A stretch of DNA of 64,000 nucleotides from Podocnemis expansa (Eukaryota > Chordata > Testudines > Podocnemididae), in contig ML682067.1 of assembly GCA_007922195.1 (NCBI GenBank), forward strand, positions 9,591,007 to 9,655,006, read 5' to 3'. The notes beneath the pieces were generated by a model. It worked only from the letters and a program-made list of their open reading frames with translations. It did not search any database and was not told where the DNA came from. A program made the position numbers and the translations under genes. This document shows, piece by piece, positions 11,776-23,029 of the stretch. Every line of letters starts with the position of its first letter. Position 1 is the first letter of the stretch.

Positions 11776-12086
11776 ATGTACGTCTACACTCATGGTAGCA
11801 AATTCACCACTATCAGATTGATTTTTTGTTTTTTAAACACAGATCAATTGGTTGGCAGTGAAGACCCACTCAATTGATTCAGAAGTTGATTTAATAAAAT
11901 CGCCTCCCCAAAAAGGAGAGCGCTACATCAACAAGTATGCATTTCCTGTCTGCACAGCACAGAGGAGATGGTGCGCTGAATGGAAGTTACAGAGTTGAAG
12001 AGAGTTACACAAGCTACTCTGTGTAGCTTGTGTGACTTCCATTGAATGCCCTGCCACTGAATTTTTTTGGCAATGTAGACCAGGCC
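11776..12086. mobile_element. MITE with 3-bp TSD (AGATTGAT-type)
   Basis: A 311-bp element with a left end containing GTCTACACT and a right end CAATGTAGACCAGGCC, flanked by TGA at 11773-11775 and 12087-12089. The interior shares ATCAGATTGATTT, CAGTGAAGACCCA and GCATTTCCT blocks with the 262-bp element at 58993-59254, so the two form a family. Non-coding. Confidence 0.7.
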
Positions 12087-12089
12087 TGA

Positions 12090-12562
12090 GGGCTCTTTCC
12101 TAGCCAAGTAGGGGCTGCTTATATTGCAACTGCAACTCAAGTCGCATGGAGGAGGCCAGAGGACTACTTGTCAAATGAGTGAGTGGATAGAAGTAGGAGT
12201 CTAGCTGACCAAGCAGATGTAGTAAACTGCTCCTTGTAAACGCTGAAGTAATTTATTCTTTTCTGCTCTACCCAGTGCTTTATTATAGCAGGGCTTGCTG
12301 AGGCTGAGCTCCAGAACTTCCAGGCTTGGGAGTTCAAAAACCAGGAAACTCTGGGCTTCTTGTGTCAGTTATGAAAGTAAAGAAATTTCTTGAATTCTGG
12401 CACCTAATTGCTTGTCTTTCATTAACTTTTGTATACCTTGCCAATACTAGGAAATGGCACTGTTTCAACAGTTAGGCGTCAGCAGTCAGATTAGCAAAGC
12501 CAGTGCTGGCCAGGATTTAGCTGTGATCCATGCCAATTCAACCACCTCCGTTGTTAAAGTAA
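12090..12562. other. unassigned stretch
   Basis: No feature recognised. Confidence 0.4.
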
Positions 12563-12645
12563 TGTTGGTCCTACTTTGAGCAGGTGGTTGGACTAGATGA
12601 CCTCCTGAAGTCTCTTCCAACCGTAATCTTCTATGATTCTATGAG
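12563..12645 (+). mobile_element. CR1 LINE 3' end (5'-truncated)
   Basis: The last ~80 bp of a CR1: GGTTGGACTAGATGACCTCC, then CTTCCAACC, ending in the CR1-specific short repeat TTCTATGATTCTATGA. The severe 5' truncation is normal for CR1. No coding part remains. Confidence 0.85.
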
Positions 12646-12716
12646 TCTTCTTTCCTAGTATAGAAAAGAGAGTAGCTTCACTGCAAAGAAACAATTGAAT
12701 AAATCTGAAGCACTAA

Positions 12717-13126
12717 GGCTACACCTACACCTAAAACCTTAGTTTGGACCTGCTTAGTCCAAACTAAGTAGTTCAAATTTAGTTCAAACTAAACACAGTT
12801 TTTTAGTTTGAACTAACTTTTTAGTTCGAACTAAAAAAAAAAGCAGCAAGTTTGAACTAAAAATTTAGTTCAAGCTAAAAAAAACCACTTTTAGTTAGAA
12901 GTAACTGCTAGTTTGAACTTATGTAGTTTGAACTAGCATGTTTCCATTGGGCTAGTTTGAACTAAAGATGCAAATAAGTTCTAACTAAGCAGTTAGTTCA
13001 AACTGACTAGTTTAAACTAAATTTTTTTTTTAGTTCAAACTAGCCAAAGAGGAGTGTAGACAGGGTATAATTTAGTCTGGACTAAGCTTGCTTAGTCCTG
13101 ACTAATTTGCTAGTGCAGACATAACC
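12717..13126. mobile_element. MITE with TAA TSD (TTAGTTCAAACTAA-type)
   Basis: A 410-bp element bounded by GGCTACACCTACACC and TAGTGCAGACATAACC, with exact TAA duplications at 12714-12716 and 13127-13129. The arms are arrays of TTAGTTCGAACTAA-like palindromes. The outermost parts carry TTAGTCCAAACTAAG / CTTAGTCCTGACTAA variants. No coding capacity. Confidence 0.88.
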
Positions 13127-13129
13127 TAA

Positions 13130-14350
13130 CAGACTACACCAGTTCAAAAGCCTGATCAGATTGCTTAAACAACAGCACCCAGATTCTGAGTAAGAAAATG
13201 TAATATTTCTGTACTGACCTTCAGTGAGAATTTCTACATCCATAGGGGATACTTGAAGTTAAACTGTCAGCTTTACTATAAAAGAGTCTGTATTTTTTTA
13301 ATAAACCACTTTAGAATTATATTTAAAACTTCATTTTCCTGCCTTCCTCCCTCCAATAGTTATGTCAATGAAGTACAAACAATTCTACTGTAATTTGTTT
13401 TATCAGTTACACAGTCATTAATTATTAGAATTCAATACTTTTCAGTGATTTTGATCCCACTTAAATAATGCTGTTGAAATTAAAGGTACAAAGAAATAAG
13501 GATATTATACCAGAAATCCAACTCTGTGTAAGAAGGCTTGGCTCTGAGAAGGAATAGTGATAATCAGACTCTACCAAGTACGCTGCAAGAAGGAATTTTA
13601 TTGTCACATTCCATTAAAGAAAATGCAAAGATTTTCCTTCACTGAACCATGTTTATACCAGAGGCATCAATTATACTACTTTTATGCATATAGGAGTATC
13701 TATTTGTATATATGCAGAGTGACCAGGAAGTTTGACTTTCCATTGTGTTTTTTTTCATCCTCAGAAATTGAAAGGGATCTCTGAAAGCTAGAAATCCTCT
13801 GCTGATGTCATTCTATCAAAGTCAATGGAATTATGCCAGCAAAGGCTCATAAAAACACTCAAGTGCATACAAAGATTCCCATGTGGAATGGGCTTCTTTA
13901 CCAAGTTAAAACTGTATCCTTCAAGGCACGTGTGGTAGGATCATCAAAGGGACTTGGGCATACAATATTAGCATGACAGCATCTAACATTTAGGTGCCTA
14001 GAAAATCACAGGAATAACACTGCAGTTCACACAGCCAAGTTAGGCACCTTAACATCATTTTCTCCCTCTCTCTCTCTCTCTCTCTGACTCAATGACCATT
14101 CCACTGTGGGTAAATACTTAAACTGTCAGGATATATCTACACTGGAATAAAAGATCAAGAACTGGCTGGGTCAGCTGACTCAGACTCATGGGGTTTCAAG
14201 ATGCAGAGCTAAGAATTGCCCCTGGCAGTGCCACAGAGCCTGAATACGTATCTACACAAGAGATGAACAGTCTCATAGCCTAAGCACCTTGAGTCAAAGT
14301 CAGCTAACACAGGCCATCAGCAAGTGTTTAATTGCACTGTATATATACCC
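13130..14350. other. unassigned stretch with a short (TC)n tract
   Basis: Apart from the TC microsatellite at 14065-14086 I recognise no gene or repeat. The small frame at 13557-13784 has no known motif. Confidence 0.4.
14065..14086 (+). repeat. (TC)n microsatellite
   Basis: About eleven uninterrupted TC dinucleotides. Likely length-polymorphic. Confidence 0.9.
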
Positions 14351-14364
14351 TCACTGGACGACAG

Positions 14365-14600
14365 AGACTGTGTCATCCAGTGGTTAGGGCACGCCATCTG
14401 GAAGGTGGGCATGAATGGATACAATCCCTCTACTTTAATCACTGGTTCGTTAGTTATCCACAGTGGAACAGTTTCAAAAGAAGCAACTGAGTGAGCTCCT
14501 ATATCAGGCCATCCCACAACTTAATGGTTAGTTAGAGCACACTCCTGAAAGCTGGGAAAGAAGACTTCTGTTCAAATCCTTTCTCCCTTTGTTGCAGTGA
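14365..14600 (+). mobile_element. possible tRNA-derived SINE, two head regions
   Basis: Two consecutive segments resemble a tRNA head. The second has TTAGTTAGAGCACAC (A-box-like, about 14527-14541) and GTTCAAATCC (B-box-like, 14570-14579) at tRNA-like spacing. The first has CAGTGGTTAGGGCACG near 14376 and a decayed B-box position near 14425. No cloverleaf or CCA tail supports a functional tRNA, so a Pol III SINE relic fits better. Confidence 0.4.
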
Positions 14601-14639
14601 GGGGAGTTGAGCCTGCAGTTCACACATCTCACCAGCCCT

Positions 14640-15568
14640 CCATAGTGCTAAGCACAGGGACTTAGATGCCTGACTCCAGAGTTCAGGCATCTAAACTGAT
14701 TTGTGGCTTGTACTGTTGGCTCGTCCTAGGAGGCGCTATGTGCTTTTTATTCCCATTTGAAGTTACTCAGCACTTTGCAGGATAGGACTATTAGTAATTA
14801 AGCATGATTACTTATGGGCTAAGCCTCAGGCTATGTTTTATGGGATTGTATGGTCATCTCTTTGTATAATAAATGTTGCATTGTAAAATATAACAATCCT
14901 ATAAAAATCTCATTGCACATATTAACCTGTTTTATTCTATATATAGTTTTAAAATATTCAGTTGTCTCTTTAATACATTCAAATACCAGCCTTGAGAGTT
15001 AATTTCTTTCAACTCAGGTACGCATTTCAAGTCTTAGATTAGTGTAGCTATTTTTCTTCAAGAAATGTTACTTTGGGAAGTAGCAGAAAGGTGACTTATA
15101 GTTTAAAAATCAATCACAGTGGCAAATTTAATATATAATGAAATCTTTTTAATAGTATCAGGTTTGTTAGTGATTGAGAAATATGAATAAATGTAGCTGT
15201 GTGCTTTGTAACTATTAATTTTGTTGCTGTTTCAAGGTCAGGAATGCACTGTTGCTGAATTTCCTTCAGAATTATATGCAGCTCTCAAACTTACTGGCAA
15301 ACCTGAAGAACACCATAGCCTTTAAGATGACCTGTGTACGTGTTATGTGCAGTGTCAGTGCAGGGGTAGGTGGTGGTTGTGCAGGGGCCATTGCACTGGG
15401 GTGCATTCCACCAACATTACACAGAAAACATTTTTAATTGTGTGGTAATGCATCATTTATGATTTTTTACTTAAAAATAGGAACAAAAATGTTTGAACAT
15501 AGCCTAGCCACAGAGGTGGCTACACACTTATTCCACCATGTCACAGGATGAATTAGCTACACCTATGC
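14640..15568. other. unassigned stretch
   Basis: AT-rich, with no recognised gene or repeat. The 61-residue frame at 15252-15437 has no family motif. Confidence 0.4.
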
Positions 15569-15976
15569 CAGTGGCAGATTACTGCATGGGCCTACAGGGC
15601 CCATACCCAGGGGACAACCATGATATGGGGGCCCTCTATCCTGCTGGCCTTGGGAGGGGGGGACAGGGTGGGCTGGCCCAGAGGCCGGGCTCTGTGGTCC
15701 CACCCCACCCTTCAGCCAGCTGTTCCTAGAGGCCAGAGGCCAGGCTCTGCATTCCTACCCTCCTCTGGGCTGGCGGGGCTACCTGGCATGCAGTACAGCC
15801 TTCGGCAAGGCCTTTGGGCCAGGCTGGGATCAACCTCTGGCCCCAGGACGCCCCCAGTGTTGGCCCATCTGCAGAGAGCTAGGCAGGGCCCTAAGCTGGA
15901 GGAGGGACTGCAGCCTCAGGTGGGGTGGCACTGGTGGGAGCTGCCCAGGGGCCCTGAAGCCCCTAATCTGCCTCTG
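15569..15976. mobile_element. hAT-like GC-rich MITE
   Basis: A 408-bp GC-rich insert in AT-rich DNA. It starts CAGTGGCAGATTACTG and ends CCTAATCTGCCTCTG, an imperfect hAT-like inverted terminal repeat. The flanking 8-mers do not match convincingly, so the ends are tentative. Internal CCAGAGGCCGGGCTC text recurs at 26515-27208, 45197-45640 and 63372-63852. The long frames through it are composition artefacts. Confidence 0.6.
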
Positions 15977-17374
15977 ACTGCACCATGTCTACCCCTGCTC
16001 CAAGTTCTGCCTCTTATAAGGATAGGCACTCTGGATTGTATAGTCTTCAAGGAGAATCATAGGACAGCAAGGTAAGGCAGCTTGCTGGAGAAGGGGCAAA
16101 GCAGGACTAAAGGGGAGAACTACAGAAGTGTTCCTTTTCTTTTGGTAGGTGGAGCAGAGGACAACAAGCTGATTGGTGCTCTGCAGAGTCATATCCAAAA
16201 TAAGGGATGAATGTATCCCTAATGAGAAGGAGTGAGAAACAGAGCTCTGGTCTACACTGGGCACATAAAATGCCTTGCATAAATGACATTGACTTCCTAA
16301 GCCACCGGGACATACAAGGGAAAGCTGATAGTAAATCCCTTGTGGTCCTCTTTCCCCTACGCCTCCTGGCCCCCAGGACTTCCAGCACCGACTTCCAGGA
16401 GCACCACAGCAAGTTCAGACTTGCTGCCTAGTGCTCCTGGAACACCAGGGTGATGGTGGCTCCACTGTCAGTGAAGACATACCTAGAAACTCCTGCAAAG
16501 ATCTCAGCTCAGGCCTGCTAGGGACACAGCCTAAACAGAGAAAGAGGTGCTTGGACTTGTGAAATAAAGCAGTTTGGTGCTTATCTGTGCAGAGATCCTT
16601 TATAATACAGGGTCCTTAAACCAGTACCTGCAGCAGGGGGATGGCTTGTTTCTCTTGTGGTGCCACCTAGTGGCAGTGGAAAACCACTCTGATTAGGGGG
16701 AATAAAGTAAAGGTGGCACAGACTCCAAAGAGGGTTTAGAACTTGCTTTGGGCATTTCTTTATTGTGTCTTATTTTGGAATTTGTTTACAATGAGAGGGC
16801 CAAAAATCAGTTTTCAGTGTTGCTTAGCTTCATATGTCACACAATAAAAGATCTGAGAGATGTTTTATGTTTAGGGAACTTTTTCACCATGTAACACTGT
16901 CAGTGTGAAAGTTTCCATTCATCTTTTGTGTGTGTTGTTATCATTCATAGGTATCTTATAGAAAATAAAAAAAAAACACACACAAAAAGTCTATGTTAAA
17001 AGAATGTTAAGATTTCAAAGTCAAGCAACTAACAATTTAGGAAATGCCCGAATTAAGGGTTTCTTGGTAATCTTAATTGTCCCTGTCCAGCATATCTGCA
17101 CTGACACAGTCTTTAGTTACATGTCCACATACTAATTTGTTGGTGGACCTCCACTTTCATCACTCCATAAGAGATATGGTGCTCAATTAATGAGTATATT
17201 CAATATTATATTTTATCTTTATTGTTCACTGTATGGTCCTACAGCTTAATTACTGCATGTCATTCACATGATGTAGTGTGTATAGCATTATAAATTTCTT
17301 CATGGCCTTTTCCATAGCATTCATCTTAGTGTATCTGAGTTCCTCTTAAACATTAATTTATTTACTTTAACAAC
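15977..17374. other. unassigned stretch
   Basis: No gene or repeat recognised. The open frames at 15989-16431 overlap on both strands without motifs. Confidence 0.4.
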
Positions 17375-17445
17375 ACCCTTTTGAGACAATAAGGATGGCA
17401 TTATCCCTGTTTTACAGATGAAGAACTGAAGCTGACACAAATTAA
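17375..17445 (-). mobile_element. MIR-like SINE core fragment
   Basis: Minus-strand fragment with the MIR/CORE-SINE signature read as ATTATCCCTGTTTTACAGAT then GAAGAACTGAAGC on the plus strand. Short, so only the core is supported. Confidence 0.55.
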
Positions 17446-17530
17446 AGTCTAAAATGTCTACTAATGTAGGGTACCCAATTTGAAACATTTAGGATCTAGG
17501 TTTTTTTTTTTTCCATAGAACTTTGCATTA

Positions 17531-18070
17531 GAATCATAAAATCAATCAATCATAGAATCTGGAAGGGCCCATGAGAGGTCATCGAGTCCAGTCCCCTGTA
17601 CTCATGGCAGGACTAAGTACCCTCTTAAACCATCTCTGACAGGTGCTTGTCTAACCTGCTCTTAAAAACTTACAATGATGGTGATTTCACAACTTCCCTA
17701 GGCAACTTATTCCCATGGTTAATCACCCTGACAGTTAGGAATTTTTTTCTTAATGTCCAACCTAAACCTCCCTTGCTGTAATGTCAGCCCATTACTGCTT
17801 GTCCTATCATTGGCAGTTAAGAAGAACAATTTTTCTCCCTCTTCCCTGTGACAACTTCTTAGGTATTTGAAAAGTGTTATCATGTCCCCTCTCAGTCTCC
17901 TCTTTTCCAGACTAAACAAACCCAGCTCTTTCAATCTTCTCATAAGTCAAAGTGTTCCAGACCTTTAATCATTCATGTTGCTCTTCTCTGAACCTTCTCC
18001 AATTTGTCCACATCTTTCCTGAAATGAGGCACCCTGAACTCAACACAATACTCCAGTTGTGGCACTTTAT
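17531..18070 (-). mobile_element. CR1 LINE 3' end with RT C-terminus
   Basis: Minus-strand CR1. The plus strand begins with the reverse-complemented CR1 tail (AATCATAGAATC near 17541-17557), then the 3' UTR, then the C-terminal coding part (17943-17719). That part reads LGLFSLEKRRLRGDMITLFKY, followed by the RTSSNGLTLQQGRFRLDIKKK block of CR1 reverse transcriptases. Similarity runs on to about 18070 in a broken frame. The element is 5'-truncated in the thumb/C-terminal region and inactive. Confidence 0.93.
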
Positions 18071-18109
18071 ATATTTAAAGCCCACTACACTGTAACAGGT
18101 GAGTGTGTG

Positions 18110-18333
18110 AATTTTAACTGCTTTGATCTGCTGTTACAGTGTGACCCGATCCCATGACTTCCACTTCCCTGCATTTATTTCCTCCTATTGCAAGTTCCCC
18201 GTTCTTCAAAGTGTTTGATGAATTAGGATCTGTTCCCACAAACGCTCATGTAATAAATAAATTTGTTAATCTTTAAGTGCCACAGGACTCCTTGTTCATT
18301 ATACTATATATAACACAGCTACTCCTTTGGAAC
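18110..18333 (+). mobile_element. Penelope-like 3' terminal fragment
   Basis: About 220 bp collinear with the end of the plus-strand PLE copy at 25258-25448. It starts near AACTGCTTTGATCTGCTGTTA and continues with CCTGCATTTATTTCC. It then has AATAAATAAATTTGTTAATC, GTGCCACAGGACTCCTTGTT and the outer motif AACACAGCTACTCCTTTGGAA. It lies right next to a CR1 on the opposite strand. No coding sequence. Confidence 0.85.
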
Positions 18334-19458
18334 TTAATGAGGTAAAATCACTCAGAACTGGGCAAAGTGGTGGAAGCCAGAACACAGCATTGCAGTGAGA
18401 GGCAGCAGGGATGGTGGCAGCTGTGAGCAATGGCACAGATGACAGCAATGGCAGTGATGAAGAATAACGGAGACAGCTGAGCGGGGACAGAGGCATCAGT
18501 CAATCACCCATGCACCCCAGGATTCTGGTGAGGTCGCTAACCTCTGACAACAAATTGTGAATGAGATTCAGCAAAGGGAAAAGGGGAAAGGTGTGTTAAA
18601 AAGACACTGATTCCTTGGACTTCCCCACCACAAAGTGAGGAAAGGAATATTTCCCACAATACTGACGGAGTGGGAGTGCAGTGTTTTATATATTGGTTGG
18701 GTACTTTCAAGTTACTGTTGCAGTGTTTTCCCCTGGTTAATGTTGTGACTTCTCCTTTTATTAAAAGTTTTCTTTTGTTAGATGCAGACTCAGTGCTCAG
18801 GAGGGAGGAAGTATTGCCTCTTAGAAGCACCCAGGGTGGTGGTTAGTTTTCCCAGATTTCTGGGTGGAGTCTTGAGCTACCTCTGTTTTGTATTGTCAAG
18901 AGAACTCTGAGATACTGATTCCAGCCCTTTTTGCTTCCTACATCAGCAGATAAATTACATGTACAACAGTACTACCAGCTCAGTCTGTAATGGATGGTAA
19001 AAACATACTGCTAAAAACTTAACATATATGCCAGTATATTATAATAAAACTACCAGTAGTAATAGATACTTTTCCTTCAGTACAAATAATAATGAAGTTT
19101 TTCAGCTAATTTATTTCTCTGTTGAATCAGTGAAAATAAATCCAAGTAAGAAGTTATTTCCTTATGTGTAAGTGATATAGTGATAACCTCTACTTTGGTT
19201 GTTTTACTTTACAATCAGCATCAGACATGGCAGATTTAAGATACTTACTGCAGATTGTTGCTCAGCTTTTATTTAATAGGTCTGGTGTGACCTAGATACA
19301 TACCACAAAACTATATTATTAATCTTGCTCTTTAACTCAAGTTCGGTATGCTCTAGTTATAATAAATCATTTATAGGTGGGTTATCAGATGAGACAATGC
19401 ACAGTGTAAGTGCATTTCCTTGGCTTAACTCAGTGAAACCCCAATAGTGTGGTATCAA
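18334..19458. other. unassigned stretch
   Basis: AT-rich; no gene or repeat recognised up to the Gypsy LTR. Confidence 0.4.
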
Positions 19459-19647
19459 TGTTATGTACGGTCCTTATATCCAAAACATGTTAGAAACAGA
19501 CAGATGAGGAACTCAAATAGTGTGTGGTTTTACTAAGAAGAGAACTCAGAAAACAGTCTAACTGGTTCTACCTTCATCTTTTAGTATGGCAACCCGCCAT
19601 CTATGACTAAGGCTCCTCAATACACTAAGGCAACTCAATACACTACA
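19459..19647 (-). repeat. 3' LTR of the Gypsy element
   Basis: A 189-bp sequence read on the minus strand as TGTAGTGTATTGAG...ACATAACA, with TG...CA termini. It lies directly after a polypurine tract, as a 3' LTR should. It contains a near-duplicate of CAATACACTA at its left part. The partner 5' LTR was not found in the window, so the identification rests on position, termini and the polypurine tract. Confidence 0.7.
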
Positions 19648-19649
19648 TA

Positions 19650-19662
19650 TTCCTCCTCCTCT
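19650..19662 (-). promoter_or_regulatory. polypurine tract
   Basis: AGAGGAGGAGGAA on the minus strand, two bases from the TG of the LTR. In LTR retrotransposons this is the RNase-H-resistant primer for plus-strand DNA synthesis. Confidence 0.75.
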
Positions 19663-20014
19663 AATGGAACCCCAACCTACCCCCTCGAATAGGATAAGCG
19701 CTAAGCTGGAAGATGAGAGTAGACTGCCTCATCTCTGGACTATACCCCTGTAATTATTCTGCCCCAAAATGAGGGTTTGCCACTAGCTAAAAGTCCAGAT
19801 GATGAGGAAGTCTTCTTTCTCTAGATGGATCACAGTGGACTTCCAGTGATCTCACACCAGGGGGTATTATTGGTGCTGGTGTGGCAATGGGTTTAGGAGA
19901 AGTTGGTTGAACTGGTGGCTAGGATGCATCTGGTCAAACAACAGAGGTGGATGGAACAGGAGAGTCAGGAACAGTTGCTTGACTCAATGGTATCTCACCT
20001 GTAATGGTGGGTCA

Positions 20015-20290
20015 TGCAGTTCAATCAGAAATGTATCCTTGGAACAGGTAGTAGCTGATTGACATGCCACCGCCAGGTGAGACCATCAGCTGTCTGGACA
20101 GGGTAAGAAACAGGTCCTGTCTGAGCAATGACTGTAGCCAGGACCCATTTAACTCCAGGAGCATAGTTCTGAGCTAAGACAGGTTGTCCAAGACTAGAGG
20201 TTTGATCTTTTTTTCTGGGTGCATGCCTGATGGCTTGGTTCTGCTGTTGGCAGCCTGCTGTGATTGAGACCGTGATTGGCTGGCAGACCA
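20015..20290 (-). pseudogene. Gypsy integrase C-terminal domain
   Basis: Minus-strand frame with VLAQNYAPGVKWVLATVIAQ, then TGPVSYPVQTADGLTWRWHV and NQLLP. This is the SH3-like C-terminal domain of Gypsy integrases (the GPVSY...V.T.DG...RRHV.QL pattern), which contacts DNA. The N-terminal ~30 residues of this frame look foreign and probably belong to the interruption at 20291-20495. A proline/serine-rich tail continues to about 19780 in a broken frame. Confidence 0.85.
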
Positions 20291-20495
20291 CAATCAGAGC
20301 TGAGCTAGGATTGGCTGGAGCACTTCCTTGTTTCCCTGTGTGCTGTTGACACAGATCATAGCAGCAGCTGCAGCCTGGATCGCATCCTGGGCAGATAAAA
20401 ATAGAATCTGCATCTACAGGTTAATCTGCAGCAATGGGTCTGCAGTTATCCACACCTGCATCCACAGATGCAGATACCCATGGATCTGCAGGGCT
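20291..20495. mobile_element. short insertion inside integrase, family unknown
   Basis: Integrase similarity stops at 20495 and resumes near 20250-20290. The interval holds a cluster of ATCTGCAG / CTGCAGG / GCAGATACCCA repeats and ends TGCAGGGCTCTAATGA. That matches the style of small hAT-type elements, but I cannot define TIRs or a target duplication. Confidence 0.4.
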
Positions 20496-20745
20496 CTAAT
20501 GACATGATGTTGACATGATGTGATGTATTCCATTCGCCTTCATAAAATTGTCAAACTCCTTGGAAATGAAGTGTGGTCCATTGTCATTCACAAGTTTTTC
20601 TGGCAGACCATAATGACTAAAGCATTCATGTAGTTTCCAGATAGTGCTTTCAGCAGCAGTGGACTGCATTACAGAGACTTCTGGAAGGTGTAAGCCCTGT
20701 GTTTTGATTGCCTCCTGCCCAAGGAAGGGTGAGCAGCCCACAGCC
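20496..20745 (-). pseudogene. Gypsy integrase catalytic core fragment
   Basis: Minus-strand frame 20741-20496. It contains STAAESTIWKLHECFSHYGL then PEKLVNDNGPHFISKEF and MKANGIHHI. The Asp in NDNGPHF is the second residue of the D,D-E triad that catalyses strand transfer. The first Asp lies upstream beyond the interruption at 20746-22010. The Glu would lie downstream, where the frame is broken at 20495. About 80 residues of a core normally near 150. Confidence 0.9.
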
Positions 20746-20810
20746 CAATTTAGGATTGTGATTTATATTGACACACTGTAAATAAATGAGTATAGGTGAT
20801 CGCACTGGGT

Positions 20811-21363
20811 GGATATGTCTACACTATGAGCTTCAGTGGACTTAAAGCCCTGTAAATCGACTCAAGCCACTCCCTGTCTATATTTAGAAATTATTGAGTC
20901 AACTTAAGCAATTGTTTAAGCTGACTTAATAACTCCTGCCCTGTAAGTCAGTTTAAGCATTTAAGCTGACTTTACAGGGCAGGGCCCACCCCTTTCCCCA
21001 CCCCGGGGCATGATTGGGCTATGGAACCCTGATCTGGCCCAGGGGCCTGATCTGGCTCCTGCCCTGTGGCGAGGAGCTGGGGGCTGGACTCAGTGTGTGG
21101 TGCTGGCTCCTGCCCTGGCTACTTGCAAATGTGCTCTGAGCCGACTTCTAGTCCCTGCAGCCTGCAGAGGGCGGCTAGGAGCCCAATCTGACTCCCAGCC
21201 CCTCTCCAAAGAGGATGGGGACACCTGCCCTGGCTGCTTGAGGGTTGACTAGGGGGTGGGGCACCCCTAGGTATGTCTGTAGTATGTCCAGAACACACAT
21301 TCCCAGACTTAAAGTCGATCTTGTTAAGTCAACTTCCCAGGGCCCCCCAGTGTAGACATAGCT
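20811..21363. mobile_element. MITE with GGT TSD (AAGTCGACTT-type)
   Basis: A 553-bp element starting GGATATGTCTACACTATG and ending CAGTGTAGACATAGCT, flanked by GGT at 20808-20810 and 21364-21366. The arms carry GACTTAA / TTAAGTCGA-type units (AAATCGACTCAA, GAGTCAACTTAAG, TTAAAGTCGATC), a TCGA-centred palindrome different from the sister families. A GC-rich core (20985-21280) separates the arms. Inserted in the integrase region of the Gypsy element. Confidence 0.82.
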
Positions 21364-21366
21364 GGT

Positions 21367-22010
21367 AAGGCATGTTAATCTGTTTGTTTTGGAGGGGGAG
21401 ACTGCTGAGAGGACCCAGAAGGGTAGGGGGCTCCTAGCAATTCACCCCAAAGTTGTAACATGAAGGGACACATTCAGGCAGGAGAGGTACTCAGACACTC
21501 CTGTGAGGGTGGCCATATAAATACCAGTTGGAGAGCTGGTGGTGGGGAGTGCTACCTGCTCCTTTGAGCCCTGCCATGGCGGGGGAGAGAGCCAAGTGTG
21601 GGCCATGGGAATGTGAAACCAGATACTGTTTGCTGCTGCTCTGAGGCAGTGCAATATTTATCCAAGACCAGCACATACAGGAGACCCACAAAGGTGACTT
21701 TTGGGGTAGGCAAAGCAGGACCCCACCGCAGTAAGGGGCCCTATCCCCAACTCAGTGGACAATAGAGGCAGTTGCCTGCTTTGCCTACTCCTTAAACCAC
21801 ATCAGGGGTCAGCAGCAGGAGTACTCCAAGCCATGGCAGGAACAGATAGTCTGGGAGGAGGCCACAGAGGGTAGCCCCTGGGACCTGGGACTGCGGGGGG
21901 GGGTGTTTGGGGGCTCCTGGCAGGGAGCCAGGAGTCTGCAGAGAGGGACCTATAGGGGGCCCCTCAACAGGTTTTTGCCTAGGGCCCCAGATAGCCTACG
22001 GCCACCTCTG
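21367..22010. mobile_element. hAT-like debris inside Gypsy
   Basis: Foreign sequence between the MITE at 20811-21363 and the point (22011) where Gypsy RNase H/connection coding resumes. Its right edge, reverse-complemented, reads CAGAGGTGGCCGTAGGC, a hAT-like terminus. A matching left end may be CAAAGGTGAC at 21689, but no 8-bp duplication supports it. The 21367-21688 part is unassigned. Confidence 0.5.
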
Positions 22011-22499
22011 TTTCCATGCATAACAAGGTCCATGACTTGAGACACTACTGGGTCAACTCATGTTGTTCTCTTTACTTGAGATGTGGTGACAGGTGTTTTC
22101 TCTATCTATATAAAGTAGAAGATTGCTTCTTGGTCAATATCTCAATGTGTGATTGGTAAAGGCAGTCTTGAACGACCATCTGCATTGCTGTGCAAAGATT
22201 TCCAATATTTGATCTTGTACATGTGTTTGGAAAGTATCAATGTCCATCAGTGTATATGACTAGGATCCAGTGGTGGAATGCATGTGTGTGGTCCCAAAAT
22301 GGATGTTAGGGGTTGATGGTCAGTGAGAAGTGTGAACTTCTTCCAGACAAGTACTAGTAAAATTTCTGGTTGCCAAAAACAATTCCCAGCACTTCACATT
22401 CAGTTTGGGCATAATTAGTTTCTGCCTTGGTTAAGGTGTGTGAGGCAAAAGTAATAGATCTTTCCTGTCTTGAAGGCAGCACTACTTCCCCAACTCCAT
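22011..22499 (-). pseudogene. Gypsy RNase H C-terminal part and connection
   Basis: Translating the minus strand downstream of 22499 gives ITFASHTLTKAETNYAQTEC then EVLGIVFGNQKFY, the RNase H helix block (TLTKAE.NYAQ.E.E.LA..) of Gypsy pol. Further down are SLTINP (decayed TDHQP) and MDLVMHGK, a pre-integrase segment. The 5' part of the same domain is at 25654-25777, across the MITE/PLE insertion. Several stops interrupt it. Confidence 0.82.
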
Positions 22500-22741
22500 G
22501 GGTATGTCTCCAATGAAAAGTTCTCTTGAAATAAGGAGGGTTATTTTGAAAAAAACTTTTTACCTGTCCATGCAGGCATTTTGTTATTTTGAAATAAATG
22601 CTTCATTATTTCAAAAAAAATGAAGCACTGTTTTGAAATAACTAAACCTGCTTTTATTTCAAAAGAGCAATTCTTTCAAAATAGTTATTTCAAAAAAGCC
22701 ATTACGAGTTGCAGAACTGGCTTTTTTTTTTTAAATAATGG

Positions 22742-22760
22742 CCCTATACTTTTCCCTTGC
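22742..22760. repeat. left target-site duplication of PLE
   Basis: CCCTATACTTTTCCCTTGC, repeated at 25449-25466 with one T missing. It lies within the MITE sequence and shows that the PLE pair entered as one unit. Confidence 0.9.
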
Positions 22761-23029
22761 ATCTTGTCAATTTCGAAAGGGATAGCCGTGTTAGTCTAGT
22801 CCAGCAAAAAAAGACAAGGAGTTGTGTGGCACTTAAAAACTAACAGATTAATTTTTTGCATGAGCTTTCATCAGAGAAAATCCCACTTCGTCAGATGCTT
22901 CGAAGATGAGTGAACTTACAGAATGGAATGAAAATAAATGCAAGGGGGTGTAAAACATAGGATCAGGTCATACAGTAACAGCAAATCAGAGCAGTTGTTA
23001 GGTTCAAACTCTGGGAAGCCTGTAGTCAA

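Noticed and set aside
12717..13126. Repeated TTAGTTCAAACTAA units as a CRISPR array or telomere-like repeat
   Set aside because: Units alternate in orientation without regular spacers, lie between TIRs with TSDs in a vertebrate genome, and are not TTAGGG.
14521..14590. Functional tRNA gene
   Set aside because: A- and B-box-like motifs are present, but no cloverleaf stems can be drawn; a SINE head is more likely.
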